This document shows positions 29,004 to 37,791 of a DNA stretch of 64,000 bases, one piece after another (position 1 is the stretch's first letter; each line of letters opens with the position of its first letter). The DNA comes from Longispora fulva (GTDB lineage: Bacteria; Actinomycetota; Actinomycetes; Mycobacteriales; Micromonosporaceae), in assembly GCF_015751905.1 (NCBI RefSeq), contig NZ_JADOUF010000001.1, forward strand, positions 806,001 through 870,000, in the 5' to 3' direction. The notes under the pieces were generated by a model, which was not told the origin of the DNA, ran no database searches, and saw only the letters and a list, made by a program, of their open reading frames with translations. The position numbers and the translations under genes were made by a program.

Positions 29004-30434
29004 GTGGCCGTCACCGAACTCGCCACCTCCCACCGCAGGGCCCCCGCCGACCGGGGCGGCGTCCCGTCGCGGATCTGGGCCCTGGCCGCCGTCGCGGTCC
29101 TCCTCGCCGTCGGCCTGCTGGCAACCGGCGCGTCCGGGATCTCCGCCACCCGCTCGGGACTGCGCGTCATCGGCCACGTCGCCGGACCACAGGTGCGGGC
29201 GGGCTCCGACCTGTACTTCGCCCTCAACGACATGGATGCCCAACTCGCCAACGCCCTCATGCTCGGCGACACCCAGGGCCTGGGCCTGACCCGGACGAAG
29301 GCCCTGGAGATCTACGAACAGCGCCGCGTCCAGGCCGACGGGGACGTCCAGCAGGCCGCGTCGCTGGCCGCCGACGACACGGCCCGCAAAGCGGTGACCG
29401 CACTCCTCAACGGCCTCGGCGGCTACGAGGCCCTAGCCGCCCGCGCCCTCCTCCTCGACGGCCAGGCACCCCACCCCGTCGGCCGGCCCGCGCCCGCGGC
29501 ACTCGCGGTCTACCGTCAGGCCACGGACCTGATGAAGTCCGACGTGCTTCCCGCAGCCCGCCAGCTCGCCCAGTCCAACGCCGCCGACCTCACCCGCACC
29601 TACGACGACACCCGCTCGGCGGTCGGCGGCGCGCTCACCTGGACGGCGGTCCTCGGCGGACTCCTACTCCTGGCCCTGCTCGCTACCCAGATCTACGTCG
29701 GTCGACGGTTCCGCCGCACCCTCAACCCGGCACTGGCCGCCGCCACCCTCGCAGCCATCGTCCTGGTCGCCATGGGCGTGAATCTGTTCGCAACCGAGGG
29801 CACACACCTGCGGCTCGCCAAGGAGGACGCTTTCGACTCGGTGCTGGCCCTCACCCAGGCGCGCGCCGTCAGCTACGACGCCAACGCGGATGAGAGCCGC
29901 TACCTCCTCGACCCGGAGCGCGCCGCGCGGTACGAGCAGTCCTTCTTCGACAGGACCCAGGAGATCGCCGGCGTCTACGGCACTCTCGGCACCTACGACG
30001 ACCACCTGGCCCGGGCGCTGGAATCCTACGAGCAATCCCACAAGACCAACGTGCCGATCACCGGGTACCTGGGCGCGGAGCTGCGTAACGTCACCTTCCC
30101 CGGCGAGCGGGCGGCGGCGGACACCGCGGTATCGCGTTACCAGGTCTACCAGCGCGACGACCGGCGGATGCGCGCGATGGTCGTCCGTGGCGACGTGGCC
30201 GGCGCGGTCGCGTTCGGCACCAGTACACGGCCGGGGGACTCCAACGACGACTTCGACCAGTACGACCAGGCCCTCGTCGCCGTCACCGACATCAACCAGA
30301 ACGCGTTCGACCGCGCCATCGCCGACGGCGAGTCCGAGCTGTCGGGCTGGGACCTGGGGCTGCCGATCGGGGTGGTGCTGATCGCGGCGTTCGTCCTGGT
30401 CGGCGTGCGGCCGAGGCTGGCGGAGTTCCGCTGA
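29004..30434 (+). CDS. GlnX-like four-helix membrane sensor
   Basis: 476 residues, GTG start 7 bases after the FHA gene. Membrane helices lie at about 27-47, 212-232, 240-263 and 452-470. This leaves two similar-sized extracytoplasmic helical domains (about 50-210 and 265-450), each resembling a four-helix-bundle sensor. The topology matches GlnX, which in mycobacteria links the binding protein GlnH to PknG. No GlnH gene is present here, so the ligand may be sensed directly or through a binding protein encoded elsewhere. The assignment rests on topology and operon context. Confidence 0.75.
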   Translation: MAVTELATSHRRAPADRGGVPSRIWALAAVAVLLAVGLLATGASGISATRSGLRVIGHVAGPQVRAGSDLYFALNDMDAQLANALMLGDTQGLGLTRTKALEIYEQRRVQADGDVQQAASLAADDTARKAVTALLNGLGGYEALAARALLLDGQAPHPVGRPAPAALAVYRQATDLMKSDVLPAARQLAQSNAADLTRTYDDTRSAVGGALTWTAVLGGLLLLALLATQIYVGRRFRRTLNPALAAATLAAIVLVAMGVNLFATEGTHLRLAKEDAFDSVLALTQARAVSYDANADESRYLLDPERAARYEQSFFDRTQEIAGVYGTLGTYDDHLARALESYEQSHKTNVPITGYLGAELRNVTFPGERAAADTAVSRYQVYQRDDRRMRAMVVRGDVAGAVAFGTSTRPGDSNDDFDQYDQALVAVTDINQNAFDRAIADGESELSGWDLGLPIGVVLIAAFVLVGVRPRLAEFR

Positions 30435-30471
30435 CGTGGCGACCTGACCGCAAGCCCCTCCGGCGGGTCGC

Positions 30472-30511
30472 GGGCGGGGTCCGCGCGCCACTCCCGGCGC
30501 GGACCCCGCCC
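30472..30511. terminator. Perfect 15-bp hairpin between convergent genes
   Basis: GGGCGGGGTCCGCGC (30472-30486) pairs perfectly with 30497-30511 over a 10-base loop. It lies between the end of the kinase operon (+) and the DUF1048 gene (-). Confidence 0.8.
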
Positions 30512-30516
30512 ACCTC

Positions 30517-30879
30517 TCAGGTTCTCTCGCCGGCGGCGTGCGCGATGGCGCTGACGAACCGTTGCCGCTCCCGGCTGATCCACTGGCCCTCCGGGTAGTT
30601 CTGGATGAACGCCTCGACGAACTCCACGGGGTCAGCCCCGAAGATGTCGCGGATCGGGGTCCCGTTCGCCGCGCCCTGTTCGAACAGGTCGGCGAGGTCC
30701 TCGTTCATCGCGGCCGCGCCGGCGCCGTCGCCGCGGCCGAAGTAGTTCAGGTACCGCTCCAGCGCTTCCGCCGCCGCGCGGTAGTCCTCGGGAAGCGCCC
30801 TGATCCGCGCCTTGTACTGCCGCCACTGCCGTTTGTCGCCGATCACCTTCGCGGTGAACTTCGAGATGGACATGGTCAT
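30517..30879 (-). CDS. DUF1048 family protein
   Basis: 120 residues. The ATG at 30879 overlaps the PadR stop (ATGA); the ATG at 30873 is an alternative better spaced from the AAGGAGG. The helical sequence (FTAKVIGDKRQWRQYKARI, YRAAAEALERYLNYFG) is typical of DUF1048, which is regularly encoded directly after a PadR regulator. The function is unknown; it may modulate or be controlled by the regulator. Confidence 0.87.
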   Translation of the reverse strand: MTMSISKFTAKVIGDKRQWRQYKARIRALPEDYRAAAEALERYLNYFGRGDGAGAAAMNEDLADLFEQGAANGTPIRDIFGADPVEFVEAFIQNYPEGQWISRERQRFVSAIAHAAGERT

Positions 30880-31205
30880 CTGCCTCCTTCGCGGAGCTGC
30901 TCGAGCCGTTCGGCGAGGAAGCTCCAGGTCCTCCAGAACTCTTCGAGGTACTCGCGCCCCTGGGCGTTGAGGGAGTACACCTTGCGCGGCGGCCCCTTCT
31001 CGGACGGAACCTTCACCACGTCGACGAGGCCGCGCTGCTCGATCCTGACCAGCAACGCGTAGACCGTGCCCTCGGCGATGTCGGCGAAGCCCTGCTCCCG
31101 CAGCCATGCCGTGATCTCGTAGCCGTACGCGGACCGGCCGGCGAGGAATGCCAGGACGATGCCCTCCAGCGTTCCCTTGAGCATCTCCGTCACCTGCTTG
31201 CCCAC
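30876..31205 (-). CDS. PadR-family transcriptional regulator
   Basis: 109 residues. A PadR winged helix is evident: LEGIVLAFLAGRSAYGYEI, EGTVYALLVRIEQRGLV, and the wing GPPRKVYSLNAQGREYL. The C-terminal helix FWRTWSFLAERLEQL serves dimerisation. It is translationally coupled to DUF1048. The perfect 12-base inverted repeat upstream (31221-31264) is the likely autoregulatory operator. Confidence 0.92.
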   Translation of the reverse strand: MGKQVTEMLKGTLEGIVLAFLAGRSAYGYEITAWLREQGFADIAEGTVYALLVRIEQRGLVDVVKVPSEKGPPRKVYSLNAQGREYLEEFWRTWSFLAERLEQLREGGR

Positions 31206-31220
31206 GGAACACGCCCCTAG

Positions 31221-31264
31221 CTACTCAGTGATGCTGACTACCGGTAGATAGTATCACTGAGTAG
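31221..31264. promoter_or_regulatory. PadR operator: perfect 12-bp inverted repeat plus central palindrome
   Basis: CTACTCAGTGAT (31221-31232) and ATCACTGAGTAG (31253-31264) are perfect inverted arms 20 bases apart, with a CTACCGGTAG palindrome (31238-31247) between them. It sits in the divergent gap between padR (-) and the YnfA gene (+), and can control both. Confidence 0.75.
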
Positions 31265-31308
31265 TGGTCGTGCAAGCTCCACCTGAGCTGCCCCGATACC
31301 GTGATCCC

Positions 31309-31644
31309 ATGACGATCGCCCGGTCCCTGCTGTTGTTCCTCCTGGCCGCCCTCGCCGAGATCGGCGGCGCGTGGCTGGTCTGGCAGGGCTGGCGCGAACA
31401 CAAGGGAGTGCTGTGGATCGCGGCCGGAGTACTCGCCCTCGGCGCGTACGGATTCGTCGCCACCTGGCAGCCCGACGCACACTTCGGCCGCATCCTCGCC
31501 GCCTACGGCGGGGTCTTCGTCGCCGGTTCCCTGGCCTGGGGCATGGTCGTCGACAGGTTCAAGCCGGACCGCTACGACGTGATCGGTGCCGCGATCTGCC
31601 TGCTCGGCGTCGCCGTCATCATGTACGCGCCGCGCGGAGCCTGA
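31309..31644 (+). CDS. YnfA (UPF0060) family small membrane protein
   Basis: 111 residues with four membrane helices: [79 protein letters not shown]. The AEIGG...W and AYGG motifs are characteristic of YnfA/UPF0060, which resembles small multidrug-resistance proteins. It is divergent from padR and shares its operator region, so PadR may regulate it. Confidence 0.9.
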   Translation: MTIARSLLLFLLAALAEIGGAWLVWQGWREHKGVLWIAAGVLALGAYGFVATWQPDAHFGRILAAYGGVFVAGSLAWGMVVDRFKPDRYDVIGAAICLLGVAVIMYAPRGA

Positions 31645-31710
31645 CCGTCCGTCGCCCACGGCCCGAACGAGGGCCAGCCACTGTGGAGGCTTGACGGTCG
31701 CGTCGAAGGC

Positions 31711-31726
31711 TGAGTACCAATACTCA
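31711..31726. promoter_or_regulatory. Possible second PadR-type site at promoter of membrane protein gene
   Basis: TGAGTA (31711-31716), CCAA, TACTCA (31721-31726) is a perfect inverted repeat using the same half-site as the padR operator arms. A TTGACG hexamer at 31691 makes it overlap the expected -10 of the gene starting at 31761. Confidence 0.5.
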
Positions 31727-31760
31727 TTCCGAAATCCTCCCAGGACCGTAGCTTGGAGCG

Positions 31761-32831
31761 ATGATCAGAAATTGGTGGGTGGTGGGGTGCGGGTCAGCTC
31801 TGGGACTGACGGCGCTGGCCGGCGTGGCGTGGTACCACGGGGTGCCCGTGCTCTCCCTGGGGCGGCCGTTCATGCTGGCTCCGCTACTGCTCGTACCGAT
31901 GGTTGTTCTGGTTGGCCACGCGCTGCGACCGCCGGTCGCGCGGCGCGGTTCATGGCGCGGGGTGTTGATGGTCCCGGCCGCGCTGGGGGCCGCGCTCGGG
32001 TTGGCCGCCGGCGGGCTGACCCTCGTGGTGGACCACGGTCTCGGCTCCTTGTGGGTGCCGGTGGCAACGGCGGCCGTCCTGGCTCTGGCGATTCCCGCGG
32101 GCGGAATTGTGTTCCGCATGGCCGGCACCCCGAGGCCATGGGCATTGGCGCTTTTCGGTCCTGCCGGGTATTACTGCGCTTTCGCGCTGCTCTACGCGCC
32201 CGCCCGCACCGCGGGGCCGCAGCCGCTGCTGCTGTCCTGCGCGGCGGGTGTGGTCGGCTACACGCTGGGTGCCCTGGCGATCGGGGACACGCTGCCGTCG
32301 GCCGCCCGACTGGCGGTCTACGCCCTGCTGCTGGCGTTGGTGCCGGCCGGGCAGGTGGCGCACACCGCGCTACAAGTCAACGACAACCTCAGGCGTCTTG
32401 AGTCGCTGTCGGTGCCGCTGCTGGTGCCGGACCTGCCCGGCTACTCCGTTGTGAGGGTGCAGTCGGGTTGGGACGCACCGAACGTGCTGGTCATCGTCAT
32501 GCTCCCGACGACCGATCACAGCGGCTACGACGACGGGTACGAGGTCCATGTCACGACGCTTCCGGTACCCAGCTACTTCGCCCCACCCGAGTCGTGTGAC
32601 CCGGTGAACCCGACCCTGCGCGGCGATGCACCGGGACGCCCGTGCGTCGCGGACACTTCCGACCTGTGGCACCGGGAGACCCAGGGGCACTTCACGTACC
32701 TGGTCCGCACCGGCCACACACTGTCGATAGTAGACGGTGGGCCGAAGGTGTCGCCAGAGATGGCCCGCGAGGCGGCCGCGAACCTGCGACCGGTAGCCGC
32801 GAAGGACCTCGCAGGGGTCCTCGCCTCCTAG
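31761..32831 (+). CDS. Polytopic membrane protein with C-terminal soluble domain, unknown
   Basis: 356 residues. Six or so membrane helices occupy residues about 8-205. They are followed by a soluble domain (about 215-356) with two cysteines (PPESCDP and GRPCVAD) that could form a disulphide, suggesting an extracytoplasmic location. I do not recognise a family. The promoter region carries a small palindrome related to the PadR operator. Confidence 0.75.
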   Translation: MIRNWWVVGCGSALGLTALAGVAWYHGVPVLSLGRPFMLAPLLLVPMVVLVGHALRPPVARRGSWRGVLMVPAALGAALGLAAGGLTLVVDHGLGSLWVPVATAAVLALAIPAGGIVFRMAGTPRPWALALFGPAGYYCAFALLYAPARTAGPQPLLLSCAAGVVGYTLGALAIGDTLPSAARLAVYALLLALVPAGQVAHTALQVNDNLRRLESLSVPLLVPDLPGYSVVRVQSGWDAPNVLVIVMLPTTDHSGYDDGYEVHVTTLPVPSYFAPPESCDPVNPTLRGDAPGRPCVADTSDLWHRETQGHFTYLVRTGHTLSIVDGGPKVSPEMAREAAANLRPVAAKDLAGVLAS

Positions 32832-32931
32832 ATGATCCGTCCTGGTGTCAAAGGCGATCCGGGAGCGTAGGACGGGCCGGTCGGTGGCCCGGTTGCGCCA
32901 GATCGACCGCGGCCAGGGCGAGGATGCGTTG
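32832..32931 (-). pseudogene. Remnant of an IS transposase C-terminus, frameshifted
   Basis: On the minus strand, QRILALAA (from 32931) continues after a one-base frameshift as SIWRNRATDRPVLRSRIAFDT. Together they match the end of a DDE transposase of the IS4/IS5 type (typically RILALAAAIWHN...PVKRSLIAYDH). Only this tail is visible; no terminal inverted repeats or other parts of an element were found. It is degenerate. Confidence 0.55.
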
Positions 32932-33057
32932 AGCGACCCGGGCGACTGCCCCAATGGGTGTTCGCCCGCGTGGCGTTCGAGGTCGACCGTCACCCCAGCA
33001 TGCGACCAGCCCAAGAAGTGGACTAGATCATCTAGGTCAAGGCCCGCGCCGGAGGCT

Positions 33058-33951
33058 TCAGTGGAAGGCGACAGCGCCGAGGTCGCGGACGGTCCGGGCG
33101 AGGGCGCGGACGACGTCGTTCTCGGATTCGGTGTGCCACACCAGGGCGTAGGACAGGCGCGGCATGTCGGGGATGGGGACGAACCGCACATGGGGCATGG
33201 ACCAGTAGCGAGTGACGTGGGACGGGAAGGGGTGCACGATCTCGCCGTTGGTGACGAGAGTGATCAGCTCGTCGGCGTTGGTGACGAGCTCCGGGCGTTC
33301 GATGACCTTGCCGCCCGAGGCGTGGAACGGCAGATAGCTGTCCTCCCAGTAGTCGGGCATGTCGGGCGCGGTGGCGTTGGCGAAGTCGGCCAGCGCCTCC
33401 TGCGGGATCGACAGCCGCCCGGCCAGTTCGTGCTCGGTGGACACGGCGAGCACCCGCGGGTCGGTGAACAGGGTCGGGCCCACGGTCAGGTCCGGTTCCT
33501 CCACAGGTAGCCAGACGACCAGGACGTCGAAGTCGCCGGCTCGCAGCATGTCGAACGGGCGGACGTAGGGGGCTACCCGAATCTGCAGCTCCCACTGGGG
33601 GTACTGGGCGCGGAAGGTCCGCCAGTAGGGCTGTAGTTCGGCGACGTTGAAGGGCAGCAGGCCCACCCGTAGCCGCGCGGTGACGCCTCGGGAGGCCATC
33701 CGGGCACGGTCGAGGCTGTCGCGCAGGCCCACGTAGACCGGTCGCAGGTCGTCGCGGAGCTGTCGGCCGACTGCGGTCAGCCGGATCTGGCGGCGGTTGG
33801 AGCGGTCGAACAACGGGCTCCCGAGGCGGCGTTCCTGTTGGCTGATCGCCTGACTGACCCTGGCCTGGGACACGTGGAGCCGGGTGGCTGTCCGGCCGAA
33901 GTGCAGTTCCTCAGCCAGGGTCAGGAAGATCTCAATATCCCGAATTTCCAC
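33058..33951 (-). CDS. LysR-family transcriptional regulator
   Basis: 297 residues. An N-terminal LysR helix-turn-helix (about 1-60: IEIFLTLAEELHFGRTATRLHVSQARVSQAISQQERRL split over the helix) is followed by a substrate-binding-like effector domain (about 90-290). The gene is divergent from the hemerythrin gene by a short gap, the usual arrangement for a LysR target, so it may regulate the hemerythrin/serine-hydrolase genes. Confidence 0.93.
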   Translation of the reverse strand: MEIRDIEIFLTLAEELHFGRTATRLHVSQARVSQAISQQERRLGSPLFDRSNRRQIRLTAVGRQLRDDLRPVYVGLRDSLDRARMASRGVTARLRVGLLPFNVAELQPYWRTFRAQYPQWELQIRVAPYVRPFDMLRAGDFDVLVVWLPVEEPDLTVGPTLFTDPRVLAVSTEHELAGRLSIPQEALADFANATAPDMPDYWEDSYLPFHASGGKVIERPELVTNADELITLVTNGEIVHPFPSHVTRYWSMPHVRFVPIPDMPRLSYALVWHTESENDVVRALARTVRDLGAVAFH

Positions 33952-34157
33952 GTTTTCCCGATCCGCGTTATCACCAAGAGGTTATCGACATCATACGGAT
34001 CTTGGTGTTGATGCAGGTGAGCCGGCACTTCAGGGTTGTAGAAGCCCCACAAGCAACGCCGGTCGAAACCACACAGGAGAGTGACCATGGGTTCGAATTC
34101 GCGCTGTCCGACGCCGTCGCGTGGCAGGTCCCGCGAGCCGCCGAAGGGAGGGGCCCG

Positions 34158-34808
34158 GTGCGCGGCATGCCCGACCTGACGTTGATGGGCGCGATGCATG
34201 ACGCGCTGCGGCGGGAAGCGGGGCGGCTGGCCGGGGTCACCGCCCGGGTCGACGTCGACCCCCGCACTGTCCTTCGCGCCGCGGTCGGCTGGGAACTGCT
34301 CAAGACGGCCCTGCGCGTGCACCACTCCGCCGAGGACGAGGCGCTGTGGCCCGCGCTGCGCCGCGGCCTGGCCGGACGGCCCGCCGACCTGGCGCTGCTG
34401 GAGGTGATGGAGGCCGAGCACGACGCCATCGACCAGGTCGTCGAGGCGGTCGACGAGGCACTGGCCGGCCCCGAGATCGGGTCGCACCATCTCGGCGACC
34501 TCACCGATTCCCTGGTCACCGGCCTCCTCGGACACCTCCGGCATGAGGAGGAGCAGGCGCTGCCGCTGATCCGGGCCGTCATCACCCCAGGGCAATGGGC
34601 GTACTTCGGTCAGGTCCACGCCCAGCGGATCGGCCGTGACGCGTTCCGGATCCTGCCCTGGCTGCTGGACGGCGCGAACGAGGAGACCTCCACCGTCCTG
34701 GCCGTGTTCCCCGAACCAGTCCGCCACGCGTACCGGCACCGGTGGCGACCGGCCTACCTGGCCCTGGACCTCTGGAACGCCGGATCCACCCCGTGTCAGG
34801 GGCCGTGA
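34158..34808 (+). CDS. Hemerythrin-like HHE cation-binding protein
   Basis: 216 residues from GTG 34158, chosen because AGGGAGGGG lies about 5 bases upstream. The frame is open to about 34002 and the stretch FALSDAVAWQVP just upstream looks coding, so a longer N-terminus is possible. The HHE metal ligands are spaced as expected: His14 (GAMHDALRRE), His55/56 with Glu59 and Glu62, His88 (EAEHDAID), His126 and His129/Glu130. Such proteins bind non-haem di-iron and respond to oxygen or nitric oxide. It is divergent from LysR. Confidence 0.85.
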   Translation: MRGMPDLTLMGAMHDALRREAGRLAGVTARVDVDPRTVLRAAVGWELLKTALRVHHSAEDEALWPALRRGLAGRPADLALLEVMEAEHDAIDQVVEAVDEALAGPEIGSHHLGDLTDSLVTGLLGHLRHEEEQALPLIRAVITPGQWAYFGQVHAQRIGRDAFRILPWLLDGANEETSTVLAVFPEPVRHAYRHRWRPAYLALDLWNAGSTPCQGP

Positions 34809-34897
34809 CAGGACGAAGACAGCCCCGTGACAGGCCGACCGGCGAACCTTCATCCAACGAAGCAGCCAGACACTACGACAACCACAGGAGATTCACG

Positions 34898-36124
34898 ATG
34901 GGTACCACCAACAACGGCTTCACGAAAAAGGGCCTGAGCAAGGTGCACGACGTGCTGGAACGCCACGTGGAGTCCGGGAAGATCCCCGGGCTCGTGGCGC
35001 TGGTCAGCCGGGGCGAGGAGACGCACGTCGAAGCGATCGGCACGATGCGCCACGACGGCGGCGCGCCGATGCGCCGGGACACGATCTTCCGGATGGCGTC
35101 GACGTCCAAGCCGGTCGCGATGTCCGCCGCGATGGTCCTGCTCGACGAGTGCAGGCTGCGGCTGGACGACGTGGTGGACCCGTGGCTGCCCGAACTGGCC
35201 GACAGGCAGGTACTCAAGCGCTACGACGGCTCCCTCGACGACACCGTGCCGGCGCGTCGGCCGATCACCGTGCGGGACCTGCTGAACTCCACGTTCGGGC
35301 TCGGGATGGACCTGACGTCGATCGGCACCCCGATCATGAACAAGATCTTCGAGCTGAACCTCATCGGCCACGCCGCGCCGCAGCCCGAGCCGGAGGAGTG
35401 GATGCGCCGGCTGGGCACGCTTCCGCTGATGCACCAGCCCGGCGCGCAGTGGCAGTACCAGATCAGCCACGACGTGGTCGGCGTGCTCGTCGCCAGGGTC
35501 ACGGGCCAGTCGTACGAGACGTTCCTGACCGAGCGCGTCTTCGAGCCGCTGGGGATGAAGGACACCGGGTTCCACGTCCCCGACGGCAAGATCGACCGGT
35601 TGCCGCCCAGCTACGCGCCCGACCCGCGGACCGGGGAGTTCACCGTGTGGGACCCGGCGGACGGCGGGCGCTTCAGCGAGCCCCCGGCGTTCCAGGGCGG
35701 CGGCGGTGGGCTGGTCTCCACCGTCGACGACTACCACGCCTACTTCCGGATGCTGCTCAACCACGGGACGCACGGCGGTGAGCGGATCCTGTCCCGGCCC
35801 GCCGTCGAGCTGATGACCACCAACTGCCTCACGCCGGAGCAGCAGGCCACCCGCAACGACCTGGCCAAAAACGCCGTCCACATCTCCTTCGGCCAGGGAC
35901 AGCAGGGCGGCTGGGGCTTCGGGATGGCGGTGCGCACCTACCGCGGGGACTACGCGCCCCTCGGCCAGTTCGGCTGGGACGGCGGAACCGGCACCACGGC
36001 CTACGCCGACCGGGACAGCCAGCTCACCGGAATGCTGTTCACCCAGGTCGGCCTGTCGGTCCCGGATCCGGCGCGGCTCATCCACGACTTCTGGACCACC
36101 GTCTACCAGGCCATCGAGGACTGA
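34898..36124 (+). CDS. Serine hydrolase, beta-lactamase/esterase family (class C-like)
   Basis: 408 residues. The ATG at 34898 is preceded by ACAGGAG. The catalytic SxxK is Ser68-Thr-Ser-Lys71 (RMASTSKPV); the general-base region is YQISHDVVG. There is no signal peptide, so it is probably a cytoplasmic esterase or peptidase (EstB-like) rather than a secreted beta-lactamase. A second, secreted member follows at 36330. It lies 90 bases after the hemerythrin gene. Confidence 0.9.
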   Translation: MGTTNNGFTKKGLSKVHDVLERHVESGKIPGLVALVSRGEETHVEAIGTMRHDGGAPMRRDTIFRMASTSKPVAMSAAMVLLDECRLRLDDVVDPWLPELADRQVLKRYDGSLDDTVPARRPITVRDLLNSTFGLGMDLTSIGTPIMNKIFELNLIGHAAPQPEPEEWMRRLGTLPLMHQPGAQWQYQISHDVVGVLVARVTGQSYETFLTERVFEPLGMKDTGFHVPDGKIDRLPPSYAPDPRTGEFTVWDPADGGRFSEPPAFQGGGGGLVSTVDDYHAYFRMLLNHGTHGGERILSRPAVELMTTNCLTPEQQATRNDLAKNAVHISFGQGQQGGWGFGMAVRTYRGDYAPLGQFGWDGGTGTTAYADRDSQLTGMLFTQVGLSVPDPARLIHDFWTTVYQAIED

Positions 36125-36147
36125 CACCGACCCAGGCAGGTGGCCTC

Positions 36148-36175
36148 GGGACCGCCCACCGACGGACGCGGTCCC
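36148..36175 (+). terminator. Hairpin after first serine hydrolase gene
   Basis: GGGACCGC (36148-36155) pairs with GCGGTCCC (36168-36175) over a 12-base loop. Confidence 0.55.
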
Positions 36176-36329
36176 GTTCGCGGCCGGATCCGCGACGCGC
36201 GGCCGCCCAGGTGACCATGCACGCGACCACCGTCCACGGCGCCATCGCCACCACCTGCCTGTGACCGAGACCCGTCACGACGTACGGCAGTCATCGCCGC
36301 CATCCACCGAGAAGTTCGGAGAGACAACA

Positions 36330-37565
36330 ATGAGCACCAAGAACGACAAGCCCCGTGCGCCGCGGTTCCTCTGGCAGGCCGGCCTCACAGCGGCAGCCCT
36401 CACACTGCTGGCCGGGACGGTCGCCCCCGCGGCCGCCACCGCAGCCCCGTCCGGGCACAACCGCCCGGAGCTGCAGGCGATCCTCCAGGAGGGCGTCGAC
36501 GGCGGCCTCACCGGAGTGCAGGCGCGGGTGCGCAACGAGCGGGGCGAGTGGGCCGGCAGCGCCGGTGTCCGCGAGCTGGGCTCGGCCGCCGCACCCTCGA
36601 CGAACGGCCGGTTCCGGGTCGGTAGCGTCACCAAGACCTTCATCGCGACCATGACGTTGCGGCTGGTGGCCCAGGGCAAGGTCGGCCTGGACGACCCGGT
36701 GGCCGACCAGCTACCCGAGTTCGGGCTGGACCGGCGGATCACCACCCGGATGCTGTTGCAGCACACCAGCGGGGTGTTCAACTTCACCGGCGACTTCGAC
36801 GCCGAGGGCAAGTGGGTGCCGGGAATCGTCTCGGCGGGCAAGGACTGGGTGGACAACCGGTTCACGACCTACGAGCCGCAGGAGCTGGTGCGGTTCGCGC
36901 TGGCGAAGGGGCCGCGGTTTGAACCGGGGGCGGACTGGCGCTACGCCAACACCAACTACGTGCTGGCCCGGCTGCTGATCGAGAGGGTCACGGGCCACAC
37001 CTTCGCCGAGGAACTCGAGCGGCAGATCCTGCGACCGCTCGGCATGCACGCCACCACGGCACCGGGCTTCTCGGCGCAGATCACCGGGCCGCACGCCCAC
37101 GCGTACTACCAGTACGACGACAACGGCACGCTGAGGACGGCTGACGTCACCCTGCAGAACCCGTCCTGGATCTCCGGCGGCGGTGACATGATCTCCACCA
37201 CCCAGGACCTGCAGACCTTCTTCTCCGCACTGATGGGCGGCAAGCTCCTGCCCGCCCCGCTGCTGGTCGAGATGCGCACGCCGAACCCGGTGGCCGGCTA
37301 CGGCCTGGGCCTGTGGACCACGCCGTTCCCGTTCCCGGCACCGAGCTGCGGCGCCCCGATCGTCCACCACAACGGCAGCGTTCAAGGTTACGCGACGCTG
37401 ATGTACGCCTCGCCCGACGGCAGCAAGACCCTGACCGCCTCGATGACCTACGTCGACGGCGTCGGGGCGGAGACCAAGGCGGCGGCGTTCATGACGGCGA
37501 CCCAGAAGCTCCTCAACGAGACCTTCTGCGCCGGGCGGGCCGAGGCGGCTCAGCCGACCCGCTGA
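36330..37565 (+). CDS. Secreted serine hydrolase / D-alanyl-D-alanine carboxypeptidase-like
   Basis: 411 residues from ATG 36330, with GGAGAGA upstream. The signal peptide is at about 12-40 (FLWQAGLTAAALTLLAG, cleavage near ATAAPSG). Penicillin-binding motifs are SVTK (Ser99-Lys102), YAN (205-207) and HNGS (in VHHNGSVQGY), the last standing in for KTG. This matches the DD-peptidase/class C beta-lactamase fold (R61-like). The likely role is cell-wall peptide trimming or an esterase. A 17-bp hairpin follows. Confidence 0.92.
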   Translation: MSTKNDKPRAPRFLWQAGLTAAALTLLAGTVAPAAATAAPSGHNRPELQAILQEGVDGGLTGVQARVRNERGEWAGSAGVRELGSAAAPSTNGRFRVGSVTKTFIATMTLRLVAQGKVGLDDPVADQLPEFGLDRRITTRMLLQHTSGVFNFTGDFDAEGKWVPGIVSAGKDWVDNRFTTYEPQELVRFALAKGPRFEPGADWRYANTNYVLARLLIERVTGHTFAEELERQILRPLGMHATTAPGFSAQITGPHAHAYYQYDDNGTLRTADVTLQNPSWISGGGDMISTTQDLQTFFSALMGGKLLPAPLLVEMRTPNPVAGYGLGLWTTPFPFPAPSCGAPIVHHNGSVQGYATLMYASPDGSKTLTASMTYVDGVGAETKAAAFMTATQKLLNETFCAGRAEAAQPTR

Positions 37566-37643
37566 ACACCGTGACCCCGGGGCTCCTTCCGGTGAAGGGC
37601 CCGCTGGCAGGCGATTCTCTCGGCAACTTCTGATCTGGTTCGC

Positions 37644-37697
37644 GGCCGGCGCGGACAGCCTGTGTCGCGGTCGCGGCGTGGGCTGTCCGCGCCGGCC
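37644..37697 (+). terminator. Perfect 17-bp hairpin
   Basis: GGCCGGCGCGGACAGCC (37644-37660) pairs perfectly with 37681-37697 over a 20-base loop, then TCATTT. It ends the serine hydrolase transcript before the kdp region. Confidence 0.82.
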
Positions 37698-37780
37698 TCA
37701 TTTCGGTGGAGTGAAGGGCATTTTCTTCCATATCAGGCTTTGGTGCCGGTCGGAAGGGAATCCCGCGAGGGCCCCGTCGG

Positions 37781-37791
37781 GAAAACGTCAA
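37781..37791 (+). promoter_or_regulatory. GAAAACGTCAA motif upstream of kdp operon
   Basis: This AT-rich 11-mer lies in the 37698-37910 gap and is repeated exactly upstream of the KimA-like gene (59552-59562). It is followed by CAATATTG, a palindrome. It is a candidate KdpE-type site. Nothing else in the gap was recognised. Confidence 0.45.

Noticed and set aside
34087-34179. 30-residue ORF with a good ribosome site before the hemerythrin gene
   Set aside because: Composition is shadow-like (Arg/Pro/Ser/Cys). It is more likely a start-site or sequencing ambiguity than a gene, and is kept as a finding only.
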